A stretch of DNA of 64,000 bases from Hyphomicrobium sp. LHD-15 (lineage in GTDB: Bacteria > Pseudomonadota > Alphaproteobacteria > Rhizobiales > Hyphomicrobiaceae). Position numbers and translations under genes: made by a program. Positions 43,933 through 52,533 of the stretch are shown one piece after another. Each line of letters starts with the position of its first letter. Position 1 is the stretch's first letter. Below the pieces are notes generated by a model that saw nothing but the letters and a program-made list of their open reading frames with translations, did no database searches and was not told the DNA's origin. The stretch is taken from contig NZ_JAVIFT010000001.1 in assembly GCF_031157355.1 (NCBI RefSeq), forward strand, positions 992,001 through 1,056,000, written 5' to 3'.

Positions 43933-44091
43933 GCTTCACCTATAATGTTATAATGTTGCTAATATAGGCGACGCGCCGCTCCTGCAAGTCCGGATCCCCC
44001 CTCGGGACAGTCACAGTGCGATCACTCTTTCGCGTGCGGCGCCGATCATCGGACTTCGAAATACGCTTCCGAATGGTCCGTCATGCAGAAA

Positions 44092-44121
44092 GACGCCCGG
44101 TGTCGCAAGACACCGGGCGTC
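44092..44121 (-). terminator. Terminator hairpin after xoxF
   Basis: GACGCCCGGTGTC (44092-44104) and GACACCGGGCGTC (44109-44121), a perfect 13-bp stem with a 4-base loop, followed on the minus strand by TTTCT. It likely limits readthrough from xoxF to the downstream xoxJ-like gene. Confidence 0.85.
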
Positions 44122-44139
44122 CCGTTTTCTAGCCTTCGA

Positions 44140-46029
44140 TCACTCGCCGAGGGCGAACGTGTAGAGTTCGCCGCCCTGCGGGATCTTGTCGAGGCCGGTG
44201 GCTTTCGCCATCGCCGTCGCACCGATCGCGCCGAACTTGTCGTTCATGTCGAGACCAGCCGTGACAGGGATGCCGATCCAGCCGCCCAAGCCTGCGAAGA
44301 TCGAGACATATTGCTTGCCCTTGATCTTGTAGGTGATCGGGTTGCCGATGATGCCGGAGCCGAGCTTCTTCTGCCAAAGCACCTTGCCGGAGGCACGGTC
44401 GACTGCGCGGAAGTGGCCGCTCTTCGAGCCGTAGAACATCAGGCCGCCGTCGGTGACCATGGTGCCCGACCAGTTCGGATAGGGATCGGGGATTTCCCAA
44501 TCGGTCTTGCCGGTCACGACGTCGAACTTCTTGATCTTACCCGAGATGCCAGGCTTCTCAGGATACATGTACACGTTGGCGAACACGTAGACCGTGCCCT
44601 GCTGCGTGTGCGTGCGCTCCTGAGGCTCGTCCTCCATGCACCAGTTGTTGGTGGGGCAGTAGAACTTGTTCGGCTCCTTCGGATCGACGGAGCAGGGCTG
44701 CTGATCCTTGCCGCCCATCGCCGACGGGCAAGCCGCAACGTTACGGCCAACTTCGAACGGCGAGTGCTCGTAGACCTTGATCGGACGGCCGGTCTTGAGA
44801 TCGACCTTCTCGGCCCAGTCCACGGTCACGAACTTGTTGGCGCGCAGCAGCGTGCCATTCGTGCGATCGAGGACGTAAGCAAAGCCGTTGCGGTCGAAGT
44901 GAACCAGCGCCTTCACCTTCTTGCCATCGACGTCGAGGTCGTTGACCAGAATGTTCTCGTTGACGCCGTCATAGTCCCACTGATCGAACGGCGTCATCTG
45001 GTAGGCCCAGACCGTCTCGCCGGTGTCCACCTTGCGAGCGAAAATGGTCATCGACCACTTGTTGTCCCACTTGCCGGTGTTGCACTCTTCGTGAGTCTTG
45101 TCGCCGCAGCGATAGCTCGGGCTCCAGTGGCCGGGGTTGCCGGTCGACCAGTAGACGAGCTTGAGCTCGGGGTCATAGCTGCCCCAGGCCCAGTAAGCGC
45201 CGCCGCCGATCTTCCACTCACCGTCGTTGGTCGTCGGATACGAAGTGATGCCGATGTCGGTGCCAGCGGTGCCGAAATGCGGATTGGCCTTGTTGGTGTC
45301 GGGCGTCAGGCAGACGTCCTTATCCGAACCCGTCGAGTGGCACTTCCAGACTTCCTTGCCGGTCTCGATGTCGTAGGCGGTCAGGCGTCCGCGAGCCGCG
45401 AACTCGTCGCCGCCGAAGCCGGCAATGACAAGGTTCTCAGCCACAAGCGTCGGGCCGGTGATCGTCTCACCCTTCTCGGGATAAGCGTGCTTGACGACCC
45501 ACTTCTCGGCGCCGGTGGTGGCATCGAGTGCGATCACGAAGCCGTCGAGGGTGTGATAGATGACCTTGCCGGCCGCGTAGTTGACGCCGCGGTGAACGGT
45601 GTCACAGCAGGCGCGTGGAACGGCCGATTCATCGCGATCGGTGGTCTTGACGTAGTTCCAGATCTGAACCGGGTTGTCAGGGTCAGAGAGATCAAGAGCC
45701 TGCAGGATGTTGCACTGGGCCATGTTGGGGCAGCCCGACGAGAAATACATCATCGGCTTGCCGTTGTGCTCGACGACGACCGGCTGGCCCTCGTGACCAC
45801 GCAGAGCACCCGTCGATTGCGACCAGACATACTCCAGCTTCTTTACGTTCGACGTATTGATGTCTTTCAGCGTCGAGTGACGCGTGAGCTTGTTGTCGCG
45901 GCCCGGGGCGGGCCAGAGATTTTCATTCTTCGCGTTCTTCTCGATCTCGGCGTTTGCGAGCACAGGCCCGCTCATACCGAGCAGAGCAGCAATTACGCTG
46001 CCCGCTACAAAGGCTAACCTCTGTTTCAT
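44140..46029 (-). CDS. xoxF: Lanthanide-type PQQ methanol dehydrogenase
   Basis: 629 residues, periplasmic quinoprotein that oxidises methanol to formaldehyde or formate and passes electrons to cytochrome c. Signal peptide ends SGPVLA. The vicinal disulfide Cys141-Cys142 (RACCDTVHRG) contacts PQQ. In MTPFDQWDYDGVNE, Asp352 is the catalytic Asp and Asp354 is the extra acidic ligand that marks lanthanide-dependent XoxF (MxaF has Ala there). HFDRNGFAYVLDRTNG and eight W-type propeller blades also fit. An extra Cys pair (YRCGDKTHEECNTG) is absent from the XoxF5 sequences I recall, so the clade may differ. No cytochrome (xoxG) gene is adjacent. Confidence 0.95.
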   Translation of the reverse strand: MKQRLAFVAGSVIAALLGMSGPVLANAEIEKNAKNENLWPAPGRDNKLTRHSTLKDINTSNVKKLEYVWSQSTGALRGHEGQPVVVEHNGKPMMYFSSGCPNMAQCNILQALDLSDPDNPVQIWNYVKTTDRDESAVPRACCDTVHRGVNYAAGKVIYHTLDGFVIALDATTGAEKWVVKHAYPEKGETITGPTLVAENLVIAGFGGDEFAARGRLTAYDIETGKEVWKCHSTGSDKDVCLTPDTNKANPHFGTAGTDIGITSYPTTNDGEWKIGGGAYWAWGSYDPELKLVYWSTGNPGHWSPSYRCGDKTHEECNTGKWDNKWSMTIFARKVDTGETVWAYQMTPFDQWDYDGVNENILVNDLDVDGKKVKALVHFDRNGFAYVLDRTNGTLLRANKFVTVDWAEKVDLKTGRPIKVYEHSPFEVGRNVAACPSAMGGKDQQPCSVDPKEPNKFYCPTNNWCMEDEPQERTHTQQGTVYVFANVYMYPEKPGISGKIKKFDVVTGKTDWEIPDPYPNWSGTMVTDGGLMFYGSKSGHFRAVDRASGKVLWQKKLGSGIIGNPITYKIKGKQYVSIFAGLGGWIGIPVTAGLDMNDKFGAIGATAMAKATGLDKIPQGGELYTFALGE

Positions 46030-46522
46030 TGTGCTTCCTCTCCTAGTTTTCGATGACTTTCAGACGGCACCTCTAAACCCAGCCGTTTTCTGAAATTCAC
46101 CCCATCTCGCTTCCCGGCCATTTTGGCTTGGCCAAAAAACGCGATCCCGCATTACGCAAAACCGCATCAACGGCGCTTTCGGCCGCGATCGTCTTGCGCA
46201 TCCAAACTTTTTCAATCGTGCGTGCTGACCTCTTTTTGAGGCAGGAATAACTGTGCTTGGGAAAGAGCTGGGCGCCGAAAGAACCCAAAGGAGGAGAGCG
46301 GTCGTTTCGACGCCCCAGCCATACTGCAAGCCGGCAAACCATAGGCACGACCAATGTCTTGCACTATGGGATTAGCTCCCGATGTCGATTGCCAAGTTTC
46401 CCGATCACACAGACGTGATTGAGGGGCCCGTTTCGCCAATTACGTAAGTGTTTTAGGGGGTTCTTATGGGATTACTTCCCGGGCAATTCAGGCGGCAAAA
46501 ACGACGCCTTGCAGAAAACCGA
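46030..46522 (-). promoter_or_regulatory. 493-bp xoxF upstream region with paired GGGA-N5-TCCC sites
   Basis: No gene is visible in this gap. A 17-bp sequence recurs exactly 100 bases apart: TATGGGATTAGCTCCCG (46365-46381) and TATGGGATTACTTCCCG (46465-46481), matching at 15 of 17 positions. Each contains the dyad GGGA-N5-TCCC. They lie 336-452 bases upstream of the xoxF start and just after the response-regulator gene, so they are candidate operators for the adjacent LuxR-type regulators. The xoxF start itself is preceded by AGGAGAGGAAG. Confidence 0.55.
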
Positions 46523-47140
46523 TCAATTTCGGCGGTTCTCAATGGAAAAGCGGATCAAATCGGATGTCCGCGGCAAATCTAGTTTTTCCTTTATGCGACC
46601 GCAGGAATTGGCGACGGTTTTGTAGGCGATGCCAATTGCATCGGCGATACCCTGCAGGCTTTTTCCTTCGCCAAGCATGCGCAGAATTTCGATCTCGCGA
46701 TTGGTCAGCTTGCGCAACGGATCCTCGGCGCGAACGCTGCTCATCACCAATTCGCCGGCCATGGTGCTGTCGAGGTAGCGCTCGCCGTCGGCAACCCGCA
46801 GAACAGCTGTCGTCAGCTCCTCGGCGCCCGCGCTCTTGCAGACGTAGCCGTATGCGCCGGCCTTGAGGGCACGGTTTGCATAGATCGGCTCGGAATGCAT
46901 CGAGAACATCAACACGCGGGTCGCCGGATTCTCGATCCGCAACCGGCGCAGCAGCTCGAGGCCGCTCGCGCCTTCGAGGTTGATATCGAGCACGACCACG
47001 TCGGGGCTCTCCTTGCGGGCGAGCGCCAGCGCTTCGTGCGCGGTCGCGGCTTCGAACACCACCGCATTCGGGATCGCCGACAGGAGGCGCTGGACCCCCT
47101 GGCGAACAACCGCGTGATCATCGACGACGAGAACCTTCAT
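46523..47140 (-). CDS. LuxR/NarL-type response regulator (copy 2)
   Basis: 205 residues. Receiver: MKVLVVDDHAVVRQGVQRLL with Asp52 in VVVLDINLEG and CKSAGAEEL. HTH: LTNREIEILRMLGEGKSLQG and IAYKTVANSCGRIKEKLD. Its start overlaps the stop of the upstream histidine kinase gene (ATGA), so kinase and regulator are translationally coupled partners. The next gene downstream in the same direction is xoxF, making methanol oxidation the likely target. Confidence 0.94.
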   Translation of the reverse strand: MKVLVVDDHAVVRQGVQRLLSAIPNAVVFEAATAHEALALARKESPDVVVLDINLEGASGLELLRRLRIENPATRVLMFSMHSEPIYANRALKAGAYGYVCKSAGAEELTTAVLRVADGERYLDSTMAGELVMSSVRAEDPLRKLTNREIEILRMLGEGKSLQGIADAIGIAYKTVANSCGRIKEKLDLPRTSDLIRFSIENRRN

Positions 47141-48585
47141 GTGTTGCCCCCCGGAACGGCAGATCCGTCGAATGCGGCATAGCTTTCCCGTATCGGCAGC
47201 CGGACATCGACCCTAACACCCGCCAAATCGTCCCTGTTCTTAATTTCTACCGTTCCGCCCAGCGCCGTCACGCGCTCCCGCATGGCAATGAGACCGAAGC
47301 CGCTCGACAGGCTCGCGGCTTTCAAACCGCCACCGTCGTCCTGGACGACAACGCGCACATCGTCGTCCTCGTTGCGCGTCACCTCAATGTCGAGTTCGGT
47401 GGGCTCTGCGTGCTTGAAGGCGTTGCTGATGGCTTCTCGCACGATGCCGTGGATGACGGTGTCGAGCTTCTGGCCGCAGCCCCGGTCCGTGACCTCGACG
47501 TTGAAGGTTACATCGGGATTGCGCAGTTGCCAGGAGGCGACCAGCGTCTCGATGGCGTTGGCGAGCCCCAGCTCCAGATGTGCCGTGGGGCGCAGCCGGC
47601 TCAGAATCGACTTCACGTGCTTCTTCATGTGGGCGACGGCGTCGCGGATGGCATCCGCGCGGGCCGCGAGGACGGGCTTTTCTATTTCGGCCTGCGGGTT
47701 TTCGACCATTTGCCGGATGCTCGAGGCATCGACGTCGACGGAGAACAAGAACGGGCTCACCTCGTCGTGCAGGTCTCGCGCAAGATCCGCGCGCTCTTCG
47801 TCCTGCACGGTCGCGAGCTGCTCGTTGAGCTCGCGGTTTCGTTTCTCCATCTGGCCGAGGCGGCCGGCCATCTCGTTGAAGCCCGAGCAGAGCTTGGCGA
47901 GCTCGGTAGGGCCGCTTTCCGCGACCCGTACCCCATAGTCGCCGCCGCCGAGGCGTTCGAAGGCGTTCGACAGCTTGGGGAGCGGCTCCAGCGCACGGCC
48001 GACGGTGATGTAGACCAGCGTCGAGACGAGCGCACAGAAGAAGCTCAGGATCGCGAGCTTCAGGAGCAGATCGTCCCAGACTTCGCCCACCTCGCCGCGC
48101 TGCTCGGATTGCAATTCGAATGCGCCGTACGGCTTCAGATCGTCCGGCAACGGGATGTGGATGACTTCAGGCGGGAGGGCGATCAGCGAATAGAACCAGT
48201 CGGGGAGCTCTTCCGCCGGCGCCACGAAGCTCGAGATACGCGCACCGATCGGCTCCGGCTCGATGAAAGTAGCCTTCACGTGGCGGTTGCCGTCGAACAC
48301 CCGCACGAGGCGCACGAGCTGAAGGCGCGGCTCGTCGTCGTGGGCGATTTCCTGCACCACTTTGCGCACGGTTTTCTCAGCGATCGACAGAGCGGCGCTG
48401 ACTTCGGTCTCGACCTTCGTTGCGGCCTGCCAGTAGGTCACGAGACCGCTCATGACGAGCGTCACGACCAGCACGATCGAGATGTTGCGGATGATGGTCG
48501 CGCTCAGCGACTCGGACTTGCTTGGTCCGAGCGAGCGGTTGAGGCCGACCCTCTCACGCAATGACGCAATCTCACGCAAGGACAT
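47137..48585 (-). CDS. Membrane sensor histidine kinase (HisKA_3 type)
   Basis: 482 residues. Two membrane segments (about 31-51 and 174-196) flank a periplasmic sensor domain of about 120 residues with no recognised fold. HAMP follows at about 197-250. The dimerisation and phosphorylation motif is LARDLHDEVSPFLFSVDVD (His273), and the ATP-binding domain has VREAISNAFKHAEPTE, VVQDDGGGLKA and SGFGLIAMRERVTALGG. This architecture pairs with NarL-type regulators, here the overlapping gene at 46523. A periplasmic signal linked to methanol oxidation, such as metal or substrate, is plausible. Confidence 0.93.
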   Translation of the reverse strand: MSLREIASLRERVGLNRSLGPSKSESLSATIIRNISIVLVVTLVMSGLVTYWQAATKVETEVSAALSIAEKTVRKVVQEIAHDDEPRLQLVRLVRVFDGNRHVKATFIEPEPIGARISSFVAPAEELPDWFYSLIALPPEVIHIPLPDDLKPYGAFELQSEQRGEVGEVWDDLLLKLAILSFFCALVSTLVYITVGRALEPLPKLSNAFERLGGGDYGVRVAESGPTELAKLCSGFNEMAGRLGQMEKRNRELNEQLATVQDEERADLARDLHDEVSPFLFSVDVDASSIRQMVENPQAEIEKPVLAARADAIRDAVAHMKKHVKSILSRLRPTAHLELGLANAIETLVASWQLRNPDVTFNVEVTDRGCGQKLDTVIHGIVREAISNAFKHAEPTELDIEVTRNEDDDVRVVVQDDGGGLKAASLSSGFGLIAMRERVTALGGTVEIKNRDDLAGVRVDVRLPIRESYAAFDGSAVPGGNT

Positions 48586-48605
48586 GGCTCATTCCATTGG
48601 TTTCG

Positions 48606-49739
48606 TCATGGCATCGGATCGCGGGGCACCAGATCGCGGGCAACGCGGAAACCGACGCTGAAGTTGCGAAAATCCGGAACGTTGCGGACCCGCATGGCGG
48701 ATCGCATGGCTTTGGCGGGATAGAATGCCGATCCGCCGCGCAGGCTGTAAACGCCTCGCGCGGGCGGACGATCCCCTTGCGGCGGACAGTCATCGACGAC
48801 CCGTGGCGTACCGTCCTTCGGACCTGCGCTATAGTCCTCGCAGTAGAGGTCCGCGGTCCATTCCCAGACGTTGCCGTGCACGTTGTGCAAGCCCCAGGAA
48901 TTGGCCGGAAAGGCGTCGGCCGGCGCGGGAGACTTGCTGTCCCACTCGCTCCCGCACCCCACGCAGGCGGCTCGCGCGACGCCATCGGCGGGCAGCGTAT
49001 CCCCCCACCAAAAGGCGGTGCGGGTGCCGGCGCGTGCGGCCAGCTCCCATTCGGCTTCCGACGGCAGGCGATAGGCATGGCCGGTTTTGGTCGCGAGCCA
49101 CTTGGCGTAGGCAACCGCATCCTGGTGGCTCACCCCCACGATGGGCTGGCCCGGCGCCGTCAGCGCTTCGCCGAGATTGAGGTAGTAGCGGCTCGATCCG
49201 GTTTCGATGTTGTGCTGGCCGCCGGGCTCGAGCCATTCCGGAGGCTTGCAGCCTGAGGCGGCAACGCAGGCCTTGTATTCCGCGACCGTGACCGGACGCG
49301 TGCCGATGGCAAACGAGCGGATGCTGACAGCGGTCAGCTTTTCGTCGTCCGAGCGATCCTTCTCCTCGGGCGGCGAGCCGATGGCGAACCCCGGCGGCGA
49401 GGCGGGGATCACCACCATCGGCGGGCAGGCCGCTTCGGCCTCGCAATCGGAGAACGGTTTGGCGCCGCCAGAAACCCGGGCCTCGACACGTGCTTTTCCG
49501 GGCAGGCCTGCCGGAACCTGCACCACATCGAGACCGAGCGCCTTGGCGCGGGCCGCAACCTTGTCCGCTGCGCCGGGATCGCGGTCGAGCAGACCCTGAA
49601 GCGCCCGCCCATCGGCGGCGGCCAGGACGGCATCGGCCGTGCTTTCGCCGGCATGGCTGGGCGGCATCCCCCCCGCCAGTGCCAGGAGGACGGCAGCAAC
49701 TACCCGGACGATCGGGGAATTTTCGGGCGCGTTTTGCAT
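48606..49739 (-). CDS. Secreted formylglycine-enzyme-like (SUMF1-fold) protein
   Basis: 377 residues with a signal peptide (VVAAVLLALAGGMPPSHA). Residues about 105-370 form the FGE-sulfatase fold: MVVIPASPPGFAIGSPPEEK, PVTVAEYKACVAASG, VSHQDAVAYAKWLATKTGHA, YRLPSEAEWELAARAGT, NVHGNVWEWTADLYC and SLRGGSAFYPAKAMRSAMR, ending FSVGFRVAR. In true FGE the segment after RGGS carries two catalytic Cys; here both are replaced (SAFYPAKAM), so formylglycine synthesis is unlikely. It lies 20 bases upstream of the kinase gene and probably shares its promoter. Confidence 0.85.
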   Translation of the reverse strand: MQNAPENSPIVRVVAAVLLALAGGMPPSHAGESTADAVLAAADGRALQGLLDRDPGAADKVAARAKALGLDVVQVPAGLPGKARVEARVSGGAKPFSDCEAEAACPPMVVIPASPPGFAIGSPPEEKDRSDDEKLTAVSIRSFAIGTRPVTVAEYKACVAASGCKPPEWLEPGGQHNIETGSSRYYLNLGEALTAPGQPIVGVSHQDAVAYAKWLATKTGHAYRLPSEAEWELAARAGTRTAFWWGDTLPADGVARAACVGCGSEWDSKSPAPADAFPANSWGLHNVHGNVWEWTADLYCEDYSAGPKDGTPRVVDDCPPQGDRPPARGVYSLRGGSAFYPAKAMRSAMRVRNVPDFRNFSVGFRVARDLVPRDPMP

Positions 49740-49873
49740 GAAAACTTTCAGTGTAACAAGGTAACATCTCCTATGTTATAAATTGTCGCATCGCGCAAGG
49801 GTCGGCCAGCACATTCGCCGCGCTCGGTAAGCGAGCCGTCATTCAAGGCCTCATCGAGAAAGGACCTCTGACC

Positions 49874-50728
49874 ATGACCGGATGCTTCATTTTCCCCTCC
49901 CGCCGCTCATTTGTTCTCGGTGCGCTTGCCGCACCTTCCCTTGCGGGCGCCTGGGTTGTTGCAACATCGCGTCCAGCAATTTCGGCGGAAGAGGATCTGT
50001 GGCCCGGCTTGCGGGAAGAGGTGTTCGGGGCGCGCGAGATCGCCGAAAACGATGGCGCGATCACCTTGTTCGGCCCGGAGCGCGCTGAGGACGCGGCCCT
50101 GGTGCCGATCAACGTCCGCATTCCAAGTACCGTGGCGCCGAATGCGGTGGCGCTGACCCTCCTCATCGACCGCAACCCGGCTCCAGTCGCAGCGACGTTC
50201 AAGTTCGGCGACGCATTCCGGCGCGGACCCGATATCGGCGAGCGCCAGCTCGCGACGCGCATCCGGCTCGACTCGTTCTCCAAGGTCCGAGCCGTGCTCG
50301 AAACGGCGGATGGGCGGCTGCACATGTCCTCGCGCTTCATTTCGGGTGCGGGCGGATGCTCGGCGACGCCGTCCAAGGATCTCGAAGCCGCGCTTGCGGG
50401 GCTCGGAAAAATCGACATCAAAGCGAAGAACGAACCGGCGCGCGGCGAAGCTTTTCGCGAGGCGCAAGTGATGATCCGCCATCCCAACTTCACCGGATTG
50501 CAGCTCGATCCGGATTCGCGCGGTTACGTGCCTGCGCGTTTCGTAAACGATCTCGAAGTGAGGAGCGCGGGGGCGCTGCTGTTCCGCATGGAAGGCGGAA
50601 TTTCGATCTCGGAGAACCCGCATTTCCGTATCAGCTACGGCGGCGCTCCCGGCGACGTGATCGAGGTCAACGCCCGCGACACGGAAGGGGCTGCGTTCTC
50701 GCAGCGCTCGGGGGCGGGCGGATCATAG
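49874..50728 (+). CDS. Quinoprotein-dehydrogenase-associated SoxYZ-like carrier
   Basis: 284 residues. A twin-arginine-like signal (SRRSFVLGALAAPSLAGAW) suggests export by Tat. The N-terminal SoxY-like half holds LVPINVRIPSTVAPNAVALT and SSRFISGAGGCSATPSKD with a conserved Cys, and the C-terminal half is SoxZ-like: VMIRHPNFTGLQLDPDSRGY and FVNDLEVRSAGALLFRMEGG. The mobile GGCGG tail of genuine SoxY is absent. Fused SoxYZ proteins of this type commonly accompany PQQ dehydrogenases. Divergent from the SUMF1-like gene across a 134-base gap. Confidence 0.88.
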   Translation: MTGCFIFPSRRSFVLGALAAPSLAGAWVVATSRPAISAEEDLWPGLREEVFGAREIAENDGAITLFGPERAEDAALVPINVRIPSTVAPNAVALTLLIDRNPAPVAATFKFGDAFRRGPDIGERQLATRIRLDSFSKVRAVLETADGRLHMSSRFISGAGGCSATPSKDLEAALAGLGKIDIKAKNEPARGEAFREAQVMIRHPNFTGLQLDPDSRGYVPARFVNDLEVRSAGALLFRMEGGISISENPHFRISYGGAPGDVIEVNARDTEGAAFSQRSGAGGS

Positions 50729-50744
50729 ACCGTAGGGCGCGTCT

Positions 50745-51986
50745 TCACTCGGACGCGAGACGGAGCAGATCCTCGGCGAGGGTATCGAGCCCGTCGATCA
50801 CGTCGGTGTTGATCAACAGCGTTACGGATGTCCACGTGCCGGCGAGCGTGCCGCCGTGGTGCGTTTCGGCGGCGATCAGGTTGTAGGACGTGAAGCCCGG
50901 CACCAGGCCGGAGTGCGTGAACACATCGCGGCCAGCGCGGTGCTCCACGAACCAGCCCATGCCGTAATAGAGTTCCGGCGTGACGCGGGCGCCATCGGAC
51001 ACCATCAGCGCGAGCAACTCGGGCGGCAGAACGTGCCCTGACATGAGCGCGGCATTCCAGGCATAGAGATCGGCGGCCGAGCTCGCGACGTCTGCGCTGC
51101 CTTTCAGCCAGTCGGGCTGATCGAACACCGGCCGGCGGCGATAAATCGGACGCGCAACCACGGCGCCTGCCGCGTAGTCTCCGACGAACCCGGTCTCGGT
51201 CAGATGTGCGCGTGGGAAGATCTCGCGGCGCAGGACATCGCGGTGCGCGTGGGGTGCCGTTTCGCCCGGGACGATGGCCTCCTCCATCGCCTCGGCGAGC
51301 AGGAAGTAGCTGGTGTTCGAATATTCGAACGTATTGGGCCAGCCGGATGGCTTCAGCTTCTTGAGCTCGGACAGCAGCTCCGGCGCGCCGATCCGTCCCC
51401 ACGGGTTCGTCGTGGAGGGCGGCAGCCGCGTGAAGTTCGGGAGGTTGGACGTCATGGTCAGCAAGCTTCGGAGCGTGACCGGCTGAGCATCGCTCGCGGC
51501 ATCCAGCCCCGGCCAATGCGCGACGCCTTCGAAAATCTGAGCGAGCGCGAGGTCGAGCGTGACGGGCGTTCCGTCGCGCAGCGTCGCGTTGCGGCCGATC
51601 AGGTCGAGCACGGCGGCGGCCGTGAACTGCTTGGCGAGGGAGCCGACATGAAAAACCGTGTGCTCGGTGGCCGGCACGCCGGGCGACGTCTCGCCATAAC
51701 CCTTCGCAAGCACAGCCTCGCTTTCCGTCCCGATCGCGAGTGCCAGAGCCGGCTTCGGAAACGCTTCGCCGGACGCATTCACGCGGGCCAGAAATTGCTC
51801 GATCAGAGCGTCGGCCCGAGCCGACTTTTCCGGAGACCATCCGGCCGCCTCAACGGGCAGGATGGAGAGCATCAGGCAAAGCGTTGCGTGGGCGAGAGCG
51901 GACAACACCCAGCGGGGCCTCAACCGGCTACATTGCTTCGACGCGCAGATGAAATTCCCGAACAGCCGCATGCGCCCTAAGATCAA
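50745..51986 (-). CDS. Serine hydrolase, class C beta-lactamase family
   Basis: 413 residues with an N-terminal signal (about residues 25-47, LSILPVEAAG end). SxxK motif in VGSLAKQF (Ser116-Lys119), YxN motif in FEYSNTSYFLLAEAM and HxG-like motif in FTHSGLVPGFTSYN. The family includes beta-lactamases, D-amino-acid peptidases and esterases; the target cannot be set from sequence. ATG codons at 51986 and 51971 are both possible starts. It is convergent with the SoxYZ-like gene, with only 16 bases between. Confidence 0.85.
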   Translation of the reverse strand: MILGRMRLFGNFICASKQCSRLRPRWVLSALAHATLCLMLSILPVEAAGWSPEKSARADALIEQFLARVNASGEAFPKPALALAIGTESEAVLAKGYGETSPGVPATEHTVFHVGSLAKQFTAAAVLDLIGRNATLRDGTPVTLDLALAQIFEGVAHWPGLDAASDAQPVTLRSLLTMTSNLPNFTRLPPSTTNPWGRIGAPELLSELKKLKPSGWPNTFEYSNTSYFLLAEAMEEAIVPGETAPHAHRDVLRREIFPRAHLTETGFVGDYAAGAVVARPIYRRRPVFDQPDWLKGSADVASSAADLYAWNAALMSGHVLPPELLALMVSDGARVTPELYYGMGWFVEHRAGRDVFTHSGLVPGFTSYNLIAAETHHGGTLAGTWTSVTLLINTDVIDGLDTLAEDLLRLASE

Positions 51987-52155
51987 CCGCTAGAGCCTGA
52001 TCTTCAGGAATTCTGTGAGGCGCGAGAGTGCAAGTCAAGGCGGAGCGGCGCGCTCTGCCACTCCACCTCTCCACGAAAAAGGCTCCTGAGGCGTGGCGAT
52101 CTCAGGAGCCCTTGGATTGCCTGCATGTGGTTTGCCTGCAGGCGTTCGATGCCGG

Positions 52156-52533
52156 TTATCGGATCGGCGCCGTCGGCACGCGCGCGGCCGGCTTCGAGCC
52201 TGCGGCCGGATCGGACGGTGTGCCCGTGCTCGGACCCGGCTGCACGTTCTCGGTGGTGTTCGGATCGGCCGGGATGCCGGCGGGCGACTCGAAGCCCTCA
52301 CCTGTGCTCATGCCCTCGCTCGCGGAGCTTCCAGTTCCGGGAGGCGAGGTCGGAACGCGGGCCGAAGGAGAGCTTCCGGCCGCCGGATCAGACGGCGTCG
52401 TCGCACTCGGGCCAGGTTGCTTGTTCTGATTGGTGTTCGGGTCGGCGGGAATTCCAGCCGGCGATTGCGCCATCGAGGCCGATGCGCCGAGCGCGACGGC
52501 GAGCGCCGTCAAAGCGGATAAGGTTTTGGTCAT
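52156..52533 (-). CDS. Secreted Pro-rich protein with an internal duplication
   Basis: 125 residues from the ATG at 52533 (AAGGAACG site). Signal peptide ends ALGASASMA. The mature protein is two copies of one unit: SPAGIPADPNTNQNKQPGPS then ATTPSDPAAGSSPSARVPTS, and SPAGIPADPNTTENVQPGPS then TGTPSDPAAGSKPAARVPTA, joined by a Gly/Ser linker. No folded domain is evident; it may be an intrinsically disordered periplasmic or surface protein. Function unknown. Confidence 0.65.
   Translation of the reverse strand: MTKTLSALTALAVALGASASMAQSPAGIPADPNTNQNKQPGPSATTPSDPAAGSSPSARVPTSPPGTGSSASEGMSTGEGFESPAGIPADPNTTENVQPGPSTGTPSDPAAGSKPAARVPTAPIR

Noticed and set aside
44083-46017. A 644-codon plus-strand frame antisense to xoxF
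   Set aside because: The xoxF frame on the minus strand has a signal peptide, catalytic residues and full-length homology; the plus-strand translation has none of these.
44140-46029. Calling the dehydrogenase MxaF (calcium type)
   Set aside because: The residue two after the catalytic Asp is Asp (WDYDG), which marks XoxF; MxaF has Ala there and is normally followed by mxaJ, mxaG and mxaI.
48606-49739. Naming the SUMF1-fold protein a formylglycine-generating enzyme
   Set aside because: The two catalytic Cys in the RGGS segment are absent and no sulfatase gene is nearby.
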